64,000 nt of DNA. Source: Streptomyces cellostaticus. Lineage in GTDB: Bacteria; Actinomycetota; Actinomycetes; Streptomycetales; Streptomycetaceae. Each line of letters begins with the position of its first letter. Within the stretch, counting starts at the first letter, position 1. Below the pieces are notes generated by a model that worked only from the letters and a program-made list of their open reading frames with translations, searched no databases and was not told the origin of the DNA. The DNA lies in contig NZ_KQ948027.1 of assembly GCF_001513965.1 (NCBI RefSeq), positions 190,992 to 254,991 on the forward strand, read 5' to 3'. Of the stretch, positions 47,796 through 57,172 are shown in pieces. Both the position numbers and the translations under genes were made by a program.

Positions 47796-48881
47796 GTGAC
47801 CCAGCCTCGGCTCCCCGAAACGGGCCCCACCGCTCCGGGAACGTACGCGCCCGTTCCCGACCAGCACTTGAACACCCAAGGGCAACCCGCCCCGGCCCCG
47901 CCCGAGCAGAGCGCCACCCCGGCGGTCCGCCACCGTCCCGGCAGCCCGACCCTCCCCTTCCCCACCCCGAAGTCCGTCCCCACCATCGACCCGCGCCTCG
48001 CCCTCGCACTGGGGAGGCCACTGCACGGGGACTCCGTCGTGCGACGGACCGGAAAATCGATCCGTCGGCTCGCCTCCTCGACGTCGCAGGAGGTCGCCGA
48101 GGAGACACGGATCGGGCGGGAGTTGCAGCAGCCGGTCACCACGGGCCGGGTCATCGCCGTCACGTCCATCCGGGGTGGCGTCGGCAAGACGACGGTCGCC
48201 GCGCTGCTCGCGCGTACGTTCAACCACTACCGGCACGATCCGGTGCTCGCCCTGGAGGCGGACGCAGCGCTCGGCACGCTGCCGGTACGGATGGGCGCGG
48301 AGTCGGTGCGTTGGTCGTGCGCCGAGCTGGCCCAGATTCTCACGCCGTCCATGCAACTCACCGACGTAACCGGGTACTTGGTGCCGGTCTCGGACGGCGG
48401 CTGGCTGCTGCCCGCGAGCCAGGGACGCGTCGGTGCCCTGCTGGACATCCCCACCTACCGCAGGGTGACGCTCGCGCTGCGCCGCTACTTCGCCGTGACG
48501 GTCGTGGACTGCGAGACGCTGCCCGGGGAAGTGGCCCGTACCGCGATGGACACCGCGCACGCCCGCGTGGTCGTCGCTCCGCTCACCGCCGAGGGCGTCG
48601 GCGGTACGCGCGTCGTCCTGGACTGGCTCGCCCAGCTGCCGCACGCCGCCCTCGCATCCACCGTCGTCGCCCTCACCTCGGGCACACCCGATCCGAACCT
48701 CGACCTGAAGACGGCCACGGCGCATCTGCGGGAGACAGGGACCACCATCGTGCACCTGCCCTACGACCGGCATCTCGCGGCCGGCGGACCCATCCGCACG
48801 GAGCTGCTCGGCTCGGCCACGCGCCGCGCGGCCACGCAGCTCGCGGCGGAGGCACTTCAGTGGGCGGTGCAAGTCCGATGA
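47796..48881 (+). CDS. ParA/MinD-like ATPase of the T7SS locus
   Basis: A 361-residue protein from GTG 47796, the first possible start after the in-frame TAG 47622, though it has no ribosome binding site. A proline-rich N-terminus is followed by a deviant Walker A IRGGVGKTTVAALLA (about residue 126), VLALEADAAL and VTVVDCETL. The usual signature lysine of KGGxGKT is Arg here. Such ATPases accompany Streptomyces T7SS and may position or energise it. Its stop overlaps the eccC start (ATGA). If the TAG is real, the protein lacks about 94 N-terminal residues. Confidence 0.78.
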   Translation: MTQPRLPETGPTAPGTYAPVPDQHLNTQGQPAPAPPEQSATPAVRHRPGSPTLPFPTPKSVPTIDPRLALALGRPLHGDSVVRRTGKSIRRLASSTSQEVAEETRIGRELQQPVTTGRVIAVTSIRGGVGKTTVAALLARTFNHYRHDPVLALEADAALGTLPVRMGAESVRWSCAELAQILTPSMQLTDVTGYLVPVSDGGWLLPASQGRVGALLDIPTYRRVTLALRRYFAVTVVDCETLPGEVARTAMDTAHARVVVAPLTAEGVGGTRVVLDWLAQLPHAALASTVVALTSGTPDPNLDLKTATAHLRETGTTIVHLPYDRHLAAGGPIRTELLGSATRRAATQLAAEALQWAVQVR

Positions 48882-51800
48882 CGCAGCACCTGGTCCACCG
48901 TCCCGCCCGGGCCACCCGCCCGCTGCCGCCGGCCGAGGCGCGCACCATCGAGCCGCCGCCGAACCTGCCCGAAGGCAAGATGGGCAGCGCCGCCACGGCG
49001 CTGTTGCCGATGGCCGGTGTCATGTCGTCCGTGGTGATGATGACCGTCATCCGGTCCAGCCAGTTCGCGGGGCTGGGCGCTGTCGTTCTCGTCGTTGCGC
49101 TGCTCGGCGCCGTGGCGCTGTTCCTGTCGCAGCGCGGCAAGGCGCAGCGGCAGCGGCGCGTGCAGCGCGAACGGTATCTGGAGTATCTGGAGGAGCTGCG
49201 CGAGGAGCTGGGCGCGGCCGAGCGGGAACGGCGGTGTGCCGCACGGGAGTTGAATCCGCCGCCGTCGGCCCTGTACGACCTGGTACGAGATCCGTCCCGG
49301 CTGTGGGAGCGCCGGCGTACGGACGCCGACTTCCTTCGGGTACGGGTCGGCGTCGGTGACGTACCGGTGCAGGACGTGGCGGTCGGGCAGAGCTCGGCGA
49401 GTGGGGTGCTCACGCCCCCTGACCCGTTCATGCTGAACGAGGCGCGGGCGCTGCAGGCCCGGTTCGTGACCATCGCCGGCCATCCGCTGCAGGTGCCGCT
49501 GGATCGTGCGGGCAACGTGAGCGTGGTCGGTGAGCGCGAGGACGTACTTCAGGTCGCGCGGGCGCTGCTCGTGCAGGCCTCCGTCACGCATGCGCCGGAC
49601 GACATGGCGCTCGCGCTCGGCGTGCCCGGGGAGAGCATGTCGGAGTGGGAATGGGCGAAGTGGCTGCCGCACGTCCTCGACCCCGACACGCAGGACGGTC
49701 CGGTGGCCGCTCGGCGTATCGCGCCCGATCTCGCCCAGCTCGCACGTTTCCTCGGCGCGGACCTGAAGAAGCGTTCCTCGTACGCCGCCGAGGTGCGGCG
49801 CGGGCTCTCCGACCGCACGGCACTGAGTCTCGGCAGCCGACTGCTCGTGGTGAGTGACGAGTACGGTGAGAACGCGGCCGAGCTGCCCCGTCCGGACACC
49901 GCTGTGGACCTTGGCGACATGGGCGTGACCGTGCTGCATCTGCTCGCCGAGCGGGTGCACGAGCCCGATCAGGTGTCCGTACGGATCACCGTCGACGGGG
50001 AGCGGGTCGTGGTCGAGGATCTGCGGGGCGAGCGTGCCGTGCGGGTCTCGGGTGTCCTTGATCCGGTGGGTGCCGGGGCGGCCGAGGGGCTCGCACGCAT
50101 GCTCGCCCCGCTGCGTCTGTCCCGCGAGTCGGCCGCCGAGGGCACGCCGGTGACCGGCCCGGTGGACTTCCCGGAACTGCTCGGCATCGGTGATCCGGCC
50201 GCCCTGGACCTGGGGCGGCAGTGGGCGCGGCGCGGCGACCGTGACTTCCTGCGGGTGCCGATCGGGCTGGACGACCGGCACGAGCCGGTTCTGCTCGACC
50301 TGAAGGAATCATCCGAACTCGGCATGGGCCCGCACGGGTTGTGCGTCGGCGCGACCGGTTCCGGCAAGAGCGAGCTGCTGCGCACCCTGGTGCTCGCGCT
50401 GGTGACGACGCATCCGCCCGAGGATCTGGCGATGGTGCTGGTCGACTACAAGGGCGGCGCCACCTTCGCCCCGTTCACGGGCCTGCCGCACGTGGCCGGT
50501 GTCATCACGAACCTGGAGAACCAGGCCGGTCTGGTCGAGCGCGTGCACACGTCACTGGCCGGTGAGATCAAGCGGCGCCAGCAGGTCCTGAAGGACGCGG
50601 GCAACATCGCCGACATCGGGCGCTACCGCGCGCTGCGTGACACCGGGCGCCCGGACCTCGAACCGCTCCCGCATCTGTTCGTCGTCATCGACGAGTTCGG
50701 CGAACTGCTCACCGCCAAACCGGACTTCATCGACCTGTTCCTCTCCATCGGCCGGATCGGCCGCTCCATCGGCGTGCATCTGCTGCTGTCCAGCCAGCGC
50801 ATCGAGGGCGGCAAGCTGAAGGGCCTGGAGACGTATCTGTCGTACCGGCTCGGTCTGCGCACGTTCTCGGCCGATGAGTCGCGTACGGTTCTGGAGACTC
50901 CGGACGCCTTCAACCTGCCGCCGCTGCCTGGTTTCGGCTATCTGAAAGTCGATACATCGACGTACGCGCGGTTCAAGGCGGGCTTCGTCTCCGGTGCCCA
51001 CCGCGCACCCGTGCCGCGCGACGCGGCTGCCGCCGACGAGCCGCTGGCCTGGGCGTATCCGTCGTACAACACCGTGGCGACCGCCGCCGGGGCGGCGGGG
51101 GACGACGGCGCGGTCGCGCCGCGCGAGCGGGAGAGCGGGCCTACCGTCCTGTCCACCGTGGTGGAGCAGCTCGTGGGCGCGGCTGAGCCCGTGCGGAGGA
51201 TCTGGCTGCCGCCGCTGCCCGACACCGTCACGCTGGCCAGGGCGGCCGGGCCGGTGCGGGCATCGGCGGACGGGATGCAACTCGCCCACAGGGACGGGCC
51301 TTTGCGGGTTCCGCTCGGTGTGCTCGACGTGCCGGCGCGGCAGTGGCAGGGCCGGTGGGTGCACGACCTGGACACGGCGGGCGGGCACACGGCCGTCATC
51401 GGCGGCCCACAGTCCGGCAAGACCACGCTGCTGCGCACCCTGGCTCTGTCCCTGGCCCTGACGCACACGCCGCGCGACGTCGCGATCTACGGTCTTGACC
51501 TGGTCGGCGGCGGTCTGAGCGCCCTGTCCGGGCTGCCGCACGTCGGTGGGATCGCCGGGCGCGCCGATCACGAGCGTGCCGCCCGCACCGTCGCCGAGGT
51601 GCGCGGCATGCTCGCCGAGCGCGAAGCCGTCTTCCGCGAGCACGGCATCGACTCCGTCGACCAACTGCGCAGCTTGCGTGCCCAAGGCCTGCTGCCGGGG
51701 CTCGGGTCCACGGACGTGGTGTTGCTCATCGACGGGTTCGGCGCGCTGCGCGACGAGTTCGCCGAGCTGGACGACGCGGTGGCCGAACTCCTCAAACGCG

Positions 51801-52885
51801 GCAGCGGCTACGGTATCCATGTCGTGGCGGGCATGCTCCGCTGGAACGACGTGCGCATCGCCGGCCAGTCGATGTTCGGCAGCCGGATCGAACTGCGGCT
51901 CAACGACCCAGCCGACTCCTCCATCGACCGCAAGCTGTCCGAGACCCTGTCGGCCGACACCCCGGGCCGTGCCCTCACCGACGGCAGACTGTTCGGGCAC
52001 GTCGCGCTGCCGCGCCTCGACGCGCTCGGCTCGACGGCGGACCTGGCACCCGCCCTCGAAGAGGCCGTCCGCTCCCTGCGGGCCACCTGGCACGGTGAGC
52101 CGGCCGCTCCCGTACGCGTGCTGCCCACGCGGCTGCCCGCAGGGCGTCTGCCCTCCACCGCCGCGGTACCGCGCGCCGTGCCGATCGGAGTCGACCAGGA
52201 CGCCCTGTCCCCGGTCGTCCTCGACCTGTTCGGCGCTGACCAGCACCTCCTGGTCCTGGGCGACAACGAGTGCGGCAAGACGAACCTCCTCAAGCTGATC
52301 TCCCGCGCGCTCGTGGACCGCCACGGCGAGGACGAGTTGGTCTTCGGCGTCTTCGACCCACGGCGCGGCCTTCGGGGTGTGATCCCGGAGCCGTACCGCG
52401 GCGGTTACGCGCACAACGCGAAGCTGTCCGCCGCGCTCGCCACCGGCATCGCGGCCGAGCTGGAGAAGCGACTCCCGGAATCCGCAGATCCCGACGCGAC
52501 GAACGACGATCCGGCCTTCACCGGGCCACGGATCGTGATCCTCGTCGACGACTACGACATCCTCACCACGGCGGGCCAGCAGCCCCTCGCCCCCTTCCTG
52601 CCGTACATCTCCTCGGCCCAGGACATCGGACTGCACTTCGTTGTCGCGCGCCGCGTCGCGGGCGCCTCGCGTGCGCTGTACGAGCCTTTCCTGACGACCT
52701 TGCGCGAGACCGGTGCGACAGCGTTCGTGATGACGGGAGACCGCACGGAGGGCCAGCTCTTCCCGGGCCTGTACGCCTCCGCGCAACCGCCGGGCCGGGG
52801 GACTCTGGTTCGCCGCGGACGCCGCCACCAGCTGATCCAGACGGCTCTCGCGGCCGATACCGACCCCATGGAGACCCCGGCGTGA
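48878..52885 (+). CDS. eccC: T7SS ATPase EccC
   Basis: A 1335-residue FtsK/SpoIIIE-type motor of type VII secretion. Two membrane helices (about residues 40-85) are followed by a charged coiled coil (RVQRERYLEYLEELREELGA). Three ATPase domains have Walker A GATGSGKSELL (about 490), GGPQSGKTTLL (about 842) and LGDNECGKTNLL (about 1127). The first has Walker B LFVVIDEFGEL. This is the single-chain EccCa-EccCb form. ATG 48878 is in ATGA overlap with the MinD-like gene, and the stop is in GTGA overlap with DUF6177. It recognises and pumps the WXG-type substrates. Confidence 0.94.
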   Translation: MTQHLVHRPARATRPLPPAEARTIEPPPNLPEGKMGSAATALLPMAGVMSSVVMMTVIRSSQFAGLGAVVLVVALLGAVALFLSQRGKAQRQRRVQRERYLEYLEELREELGAAERERRCAARELNPPPSALYDLVRDPSRLWERRRTDADFLRVRVGVGDVPVQDVAVGQSSASGVLTPPDPFMLNEARALQARFVTIAGHPLQVPLDRAGNVSVVGEREDVLQVARALLVQASVTHAPDDMALALGVPGESMSEWEWAKWLPHVLDPDTQDGPVAARRIAPDLAQLARFLGADLKKRSSYAAEVRRGLSDRTALSLGSRLLVVSDEYGENAAELPRPDTAVDLGDMGVTVLHLLAERVHEPDQVSVRITVDGERVVVEDLRGERAVRVSGVLDPVGAGAAEGLARMLAPLRLSRESAAEGTPVTGPVDFPELLGIGDPAALDLGRQWARRGDRDFLRVPIGLDDRHEPVLLDLKESSELGMGPHGLCVGATGSGKSELLRTLVLALVTTHPPEDLAMVLVDYKGGATFAPFTGLPHVAGVITNLENQAGLVERVHTSLAGEIKRRQQVLKDAGNIADIGRYRALRDTGRPDLEPLPHLFVVIDEFGELLTAKPDFIDLFLSIGRIGRSIGVHLLLSSQRIEGGKLKGLETYLSYRLGLRTFSADESRTVLETPDAFNLPPLPGFGYLKVDTSTYARFKAGFVSGAHRAPVPRDAAAADEPLAWAYPSYNTVATAAGAAGDDGAVAPRERESGPTVLSTVVEQLVGAAEPVRRIWLPPLPDTVTLARAAGPVRASADGMQLAHRDGPLRVPLGVLDVPARQWQGRWVHDLDTAGGHTAVIGGPQSGKTTLLRTLALSLALTHTPRDVAIYGLDLVGGGLSALSGLPHVGGIAGRADHERAARTVAEVRGMLAEREAVFREHGIDSVDQLRSLRAQGLLPGLGSTDVVLLIDGFGALRDEFAELDDAVAELLKRGSGYGIHVVAGMLRWNDVRIAGQSMFGSRIELRLNDPADSSIDRKLSETLSADTPGRALTDGRLFGHVALPRLDALGSTADLAPALEEAVRSLRATWHGEPAAPVRVLPTRLPAGRLPSTAAVPRAVPIGVDQDALSPVVLDLFGADQHLLVLGDNECGKTNLLKLISRALVDRHGEDELVFGVFDPRRGLRGVIPEPYRGGYAHNAKLSAALATGIAAELEKRLPESADPDATNDDPAFTGPRIVILVDDYDILTTAGQQPLAPFLPYISSAQDIGLHFVVARRVAGASRALYEPFLTTLRETGATAFVMTGDRTEGQLFPGLYASAQPPGRGTLVRRGRRHQLIQTALAADTDPMETPA

Positions 52886-54309
52886 CCAAGGACGTCATCG
52901 CGCTCACCCCGAAGATGCCGGACACCAGGTCGCTTCTGACAGGCCTGTACGGCGGCGGCCCCGAGCTGAGCCTGACCGCCACGCACGACGGCGCGGTCAT
53001 CCAGCTGTGCACGGCGGCGGGCCTCCCGCTCGTCTCGGTCGAGGCCCCGCTGCTCGTCCACGTGCCCGGCGAGGCAGAGCGCCTCCTCGGCCCGCGAGCG
53101 ACCACGCCCGAACCACCGTTCTGGTGGACCGAGACCCGGGCCTCCACGGCCGTCCCCGAGGCGGAGTCCCTCGCGGGTTCCGTCTGCGGACGCCTGACGA
53201 TGCTGCTCGGCGGAACCACCTGGCCGCCCGAGGCGGCGCACACCGCACGCGTCGCGGTCCCCGACGACTCGGCAGACGAGCAGCCGGACCCCGCCGAGCC
53301 ACACACCCCGGGCCTCCCCGCCGTCGACGTCCTGACCGACTCGACCGCCGTCGTCCTGGCCGACCGCCCTGTCATCCCTCTCACCGCATGGCTCTCGGAC
53401 ATTCTGCGCATCACCGCACAGGCGAACCGCGCCCTCCACCTCGTCACGCCACCCCATGTGCGCCTCACCCTGCCGTTGCGCACCGCGCTGGGCGGCGCCC
53501 CCAACCGCTGGGTGATCCAGGAGCCAGCGGGCGGCTACTACGACGGCCTGTCCGGCGTCCAACTTGCCTGGCGCGACGGCACGTTCATGCCGATCGACTC
53601 CGCTGTCGCCCAAGCCTTCACCGCCGCCGCCACGCCCGCCGGACAACGTCAGCTCACCGTCTCCTTCCGCACGCTGCACGCGGCCGACACCGACCTCGTG
53701 CTCGGCCGCGCGCTGGAAGCCGCCTGGCACCACCTCACCGGAGCACCGCCCGCCGGATGGGGGACTGCGGAACCCGTCAACCTGCCCTGGTCCACACGCC
53801 AGTTGACCGACCTCGCCCGCGACCGGGCTCCCGCCCCCACTCACCTCGTCGCCGTCGGCGCCCCCGACCACCCCGCCATCGCCACTCACCGCATCACGCG
53901 CACCACCGCCGGCATCGCCGAAGACACCACCCTCACCCTCGGCCATGCCGACCCCGCCGACGTCCCCCTCGGCACCTTGGACTCCCTCGCCACGCTACTG
54001 GTCGACGAGCACGGCCTGACGACGATGCTCACCACCCTGCGCCACGCTCGCGCCGACCTCACCCTGCCCGCGCATCTGGAAGCCCCGCCCCTCCCGGTCT
54101 CCTTCACCCTCGGGCCACGCGACATCCGCACGATCGGCCTCACCCACGCCCGCCGCCCGCCCCTCGCCACAAAACCCCGGCAACTCGGCTCCCCCAGCTG
54201 CCCGGCGCTCCACTATTCGCTCGGCGACGGAACCGACGCCGAAGCCTGGACGGCACTCCGGAACCTCGCCAACCACCTCAGAAACGGTCCGGGCGTCCTC
54301 GGTTCGTAA
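52882..54309 (+). CDS. DUF6177 family T7SS-associated protein
   Basis: A 475-residue protein starting VTKDVIALTPKMPDTRSLLT at GTG 52882 in GTGA overlap with eccC. Distinctive segments are FWWTETRAS, WLSDILRITAQANRALHLVT, PPHVRLTLPLRTAL and PRQLGSPSCPALHYSLGDG. No membrane helix, signal peptide or enzyme motif was found. DUF6177 genes regularly follow eccC in Streptomyces, so a cytoplasmic accessory role in secretion is likely. It could be a functional stand-in for EccE, but there is no sequence evidence for that. Last gene of the T7SS operon. Confidence 0.78.
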   Translation: MTKDVIALTPKMPDTRSLLTGLYGGGPELSLTATHDGAVIQLCTAAGLPLVSVEAPLLVHVPGEAERLLGPRATTPEPPFWWTETRASTAVPEAESLAGSVCGRLTMLLGGTTWPPEAAHTARVAVPDDSADEQPDPAEPHTPGLPAVDVLTDSTAVVLADRPVIPLTAWLSDILRITAQANRALHLVTPPHVRLTLPLRTALGGAPNRWVIQEPAGGYYDGLSGVQLAWRDGTFMPIDSAVAQAFTAAATPAGQRQLTVSFRTLHAADTDLVLGRALEAAWHHLTGAPPAGWGTAEPVNLPWSTRQLTDLARDRAPAPTHLVAVGAPDHPAIATHRITRTTAGIAEDTTLTLGHADPADVPLGTLDSLATLLVDEHGLTTMLTTLRHARADLTLPAHLEAPPLPVSFTLGPRDIRTIGLTHARRPPLATKPRQLGSPSCPALHYSLGDGTDAEAWTALRNLANHLRNGPGVLGS

Positions 54310-54312
54310 TAG

Positions 54313-55218
54313 CTACCGAGCCTGTATCGCCGGGGCGGCCGCCGTCAGCCGCGCCAGTTCTTCCTCGCTCAGCACCAGCTCCGCCGCGCCCGCCGAGTCC
54401 CGGACGGTCTCCGGACGGCTTGCCCCCGGGATCGGGATCACCGTCGGCGACTTCGTCAACAGCCAGGCGAGACACACCTGTTGTGGACTCACCCCGCGCT
54501 CGCTCGCCACACCGTGGAACGCGGCGAACCGTTCCGTGCCGTCCTTCAGCCCCGACGGCCCGTCCAGCGAGCTCCGCGAGATGCCGCCCAGCGGGCTCCA
54601 GGGCAGGAACGCCAGTCCCAGCTCCGCGCACAGCCGTAGCTCGGGCTCGCTGTCCTGGACCTCGGGGGAGTAGCGGTTCTGGACCGACACCAGCCGGTCG
54701 CCGAGGATCGCGCGGGCCTGCCGGATCTGGTCCGCGTCCACGTTGGAGAGGCCGGCCAGCCGGATCGTGCCCGCGTCCAGCAGCTCGCGCAGCGCGCCGG
54801 CGGACTCCTCGAAGGGCACGTCCGGGTCGGGCTTGTGCAGCTGGTAGAGGCCGATCGCCTCGACGCCGAGCCGCTTCGCGGAGGCCTCGGCGGCCGCCTT
54901 GAGATGGCGGGGCGAGCCCGTCACCGTCCAGCTGCCGTCGGCCGGACGGCCCCGGCCGCCCTTGGTGGCCACCAGTACGCCGTCGGTGTCACCGCCGTAG
55001 GCCGCGAGGGCGCGGGCGAGGAGGAGTTCGTTGTGGCCGGGGTCCTGGCCCGGCAGATGGTAGGAGTCGGCCGTGTCCAGCAGGGTCACGCCCGAGTCCA
55101 GGGCCGCGTGCACCGTGGCCAGGGCGCGCCCCTCGTCCGGCCGGCCCTCGATCGACAGCGGCATGGCCCCGAGCCCGATCGTGCTCACCTTCAGGCCGCC
55201 AAGGGTGCGGTAGCGCAT
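54313..55218 (-). CDS. Aldo/keto reductase
   Basis: A 301-residue NADPH-dependent aldo/keto reductase starting MRYRTLGGLKVSTIGLGAMP at ATG 55218. Catalytic tetrad residues are visible: Asp and Tyr in LLDTADSY, Lys in LVATKGG, His in YQLHKPD. SVQNRYSPE and IPGASRPETV form the cofactor site. It starts one base after the stop of the epimerase-like gene, so both are in one operon. Substrate unknown. Confidence 0.9.
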   Translation of the reverse strand: MRYRTLGGLKVSTIGLGAMPLSIEGRPDEGRALATVHAALDSGVTLLDTADSYHLPGQDPGHNELLLARALAAYGGDTDGVLVATKGGRGRPADGSWTVTGSPRHLKAAAEASAKRLGVEAIGLYQLHKPDPDVPFEESAGALRELLDAGTIRLAGLSNVDADQIRQARAILGDRLVSVQNRYSPEVQDSEPELRLCAELGLAFLPWSPLGGISRSSLDGPSGLKDGTERFAAFHGVASERGVSPQQVCLAWLLTKSPTVIPIPGASRPETVRDSAGAAELVLSEEELARLTAAAPAIQAR

Positions 55219-55219
55219 G

Positions 55220-56140
55220 TCAGTCGTCCTTTCCGAGGGTCTCGGCGACGGCCTTCGGCAGCCACTGCCGTACGTCACCGAAGGTGAAACCGAGCCGCGT
55301 GGCCCGGGAGTTGTCCATGCCGTAGCGGCGGCGGAAGGCGAAGGGGGAGACCTCGGTGGAGTCGGTCGCCTCGAACACCGGCTCGACTGTGCCGAGTCGG
55401 GCCGCCACCGTCGTGCACAGTTCCTCGACGTCCAGCTCTCCGTGGGAGGCGGCGTTCACCGGGCCCGTGAAGTCCTCGCCCGCCGTCCAGAACAGGAAGT
55501 CCGCGATCTCCTCGACGTGGATGTAGGTCGCCGGGTGCCGGACGGGGGGTACAGCTATGGGGGCGCCGGTGCGGATGCGGTCCGCGTAGTGGTCGAGGCG
55601 GCCCGTGAAGTCGTCGTCGCCGCCCAGGACATGGGCCACCCGGACGGACACGAACGGCAGGTCCGGGCCGGCCGCCGCGAACACCGCCTCCGCCTGCCGC
55701 TTGCCCTCGCCGTAGTGCGCCTCCAGAAACTCGGGGTCGTCCCACGGCAGTTCCGGGTTCACCGCGACCGTGGCCGGGTCCACCGCGCTCTCCGGTACGA
55801 GCGTCTCCGAGTCCTCGTGCTCGTACACCTCCACCGTCGACGTCATCACATAGCGGCCGGTGCGTCCCGCGAAGACGCGGCGGGCCGTCGCCGCCTGGCG
55901 CGGGGTGTAGCAGACCTGGTCCAGGACGACGTCGAAGACGCGGGTGCCGATCGCCTCGGCCAGGGCCTCTTCGTCGTTCCGGTCGGCGACCAGGTGCACC
56001 GCGCCCGCGGGCGGAGCCGCCGAGCCCCGGTTCAGGACCGTGACCCGGTCACCGGCCGCGAGCAGCCGGGCGATCAGCCGCTTGCCGAAATAGCGGTTGC
56101 CGCCGATCACCAGTACCTCTCGTGTCTTTCCCATGACCAT
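55220..56140 (-). CDS. NAD-dependent epimerase/dehydratase-like protein
   Basis: A 306-residue extended SDR protein. Rossmann motif VLVIGGNRYFGKRLI (GGxxxxG), DRVTVLNRG at the second strand and Tyr-containing segments are present, but the usual YxxxK is represented by HYGEGKRQAE. ATG 56140 is chosen because GGAG lies five bases upstream; ATG 56134 is two codons later. Related actinobacterial proteins are reductase or epimerase-like with unknown substrate. It is divergent from an Lrp regulator 39 bp away, which may control it. Confidence 0.82.
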   Translation of the reverse strand: MVMGKTREVLVIGGNRYFGKRLIARLLAAGDRVTVLNRGSAAPPAGAVHLVADRNDEEALAEAIGTRVFDVVLDQVCYTPRQAATARRVFAGRTGRYVMTSTVEVYEHEDSETLVPESAVDPATVAVNPELPWDDPEFLEAHYGEGKRQAEAVFAAAGPDLPFVSVRVAHVLGGDDDFTGRLDHYADRIRTGAPIAVPPVRHPATYIHVEEIADFLFWTAGEDFTGPVNAASHGELDVEELCTTVAARLGTVEPVFEATDSTEVSPFAFRRRYGMDNSRATRLGFTFGDVRQWLPKAVAETLGKDD

Positions 56141-56179
56141 AATTCTCCGGGCGGCACAGCAGCCTCTGAAGGGGGAGAC

Positions 56180-56701
56180 ATGGGAGATACGGCAACCGCA
56201 CCGAAAGAACCACGGCATCTGCGGGCCGTCGCCAACGAAACGCCAGTGGCCTTCGACGGGGTGGACCGGCAGATTCTCGAACTGCTGCAGAGCGACGGGC
56301 GGATCAAGCTCAGCGAGCTGGGGCGGCGGGTCAGTCTGAGCCCGGCGGCCGTGGCGGAGCGGGTGCGCCGGCTGGAGGCGGCGGGCGTGGTCGAGGGGTA
56401 CGGCGCCCAGGTCGCGCCCGCCCGCCTCGGCTACGGCATCCAGGCCTTCATCCGGGTGAACCCGCACGGCGGCTACACCCTGAAGCACCCGAGGACCCTG
56501 GAGCTGATCGACCGGCCGGAGATCACCGAGGTGCACCACGTGGTCGGCGAGGACTGCTGGATCCTCAAGGTCGCCGTCGCCGACACCGTGCACCTGGAGG
56601 AGATCCTGGAGCAGACCTCGGTCCTGGGGCGTACGACGACCTCGATCGTGCTGTCCTCGCCGGTGCGCCGGAAGCCTCTGCTGCCGCCCGTCCTGCCTTG
56701 A
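56180..56701 (+). CDS. Lrp/AsnC family regulator
   Basis: A 173-residue regulator. The winged helix-turn-helix is VDRQILELLQSDGRIKLSEL with LSPAAVAERVRRLEAAGVVE. A C-terminal RAM domain (VNPHGGYTLKHPRTLELIDR, HHVVGEDCWILKVAVADTVH) should bind an effector such as an amino acid. Start ATG 56180 follows GGGGGAG. It is divergent from the epimerase-aldo/keto reductase operon, the likely target. Confidence 0.9.
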   Translation: MGDTATAPKEPRHLRAVANETPVAFDGVDRQILELLQSDGRIKLSELGRRVSLSPAAVAERVRRLEAAGVVEGYGAQVAPARLGYGIQAFIRVNPHGGYTLKHPRTLELIDRPEITEVHHVVGEDCWILKVAVADTVHLEEILEQTSVLGRTTTSIVLSSPVRRKPLLPPVLP

Positions 56702-56705
56702 CCTC

Positions 56706-56736
56706 TTGCCTTGACGCCGACGTCAACGCCTACGGT
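56706..56736 (+). promoter_or_regulatory. MerR-type promoter of the MerR-thioredoxin operon
   Basis: TTGCCT (56706-56711) and TACGGT (56731-56736) are separated by 19 bp, with the dyad TTGACG-CCGA-CGTCAA (56711-56726) in the spacer. A stretched spacer with a central dyad is the hallmark of MerR-activated promoters. The start codon is seven bases past the -10, so the mRNA may be leaderless. Confidence 0.68.
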
Positions 56737-56743
56737 CGTGGGT

Positions 56744-57172
56744 ATGCGAATCGGCGAGCTGGCCGCACGGGCCGGGACCACCACCCGCACCCTGCGCTAC
56801 TACGAGGCACGGGGGCTGCTGCCCGCCCGCCGCGACGACAAGGGGCACCGCACCTACGACGAGGGCGACCTCAGGCTGCTCCAGCAGATCCGGACGCTGC
56901 AGGACTTCGGGTTCGACCTGGAGGAGACGCGGCCGTTCGTGGAGTGCCTGCGGGCCGGGCATCCGGAGGGCGACTCCTGCCCCGCGTCCCTCGTGGTCTA
57001 CCGGCGCAAGCTGGACGAGCTGGACGCGCTCATCGGGCAGCTGACGGCGGTGCGGGAGACGGTCGCCGGGCAGTTGGAGCGGGCCGAGCAGGCCCGGGAC
57101 GAGCTGGCCGCCGAGGCGCTGGTTCCGGGCGGTCCGGAACCCGCATGCGAGCTGGGAGGGCTGACGCGGTGA
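56744..57172 (+). CDS. MerR family regulator, possibly redox responsive
   Basis: A 142-residue MerR protein starting MRIGELAARAGTTTRTLRYY at ATG 56744. The winged helix (GLLPARRDDKGHRTYDEGDL) is canonical, followed by the dimerisation helix (YRRKLDELDALIGQLTAVRE). Cys68 and Cys79 (ECLRAGHPEGDSCPAS) lie where MerR proteins bind metals or form disulfides. It overlaps the thioredoxin gene by GTGA. Own promoter of MerR type, so autoregulation is likely. Confidence 0.88.
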   Translation: MRIGELAARAGTTTRTLRYYEARGLLPARRDDKGHRTYDEGDLRLLQQIRTLQDFGFDLEETRPFVECLRAGHPEGDSCPASLVVYRRKLDELDALIGQLTAVRETVAGQLERAEQARDELAAEALVPGGPEPACELGGLTR

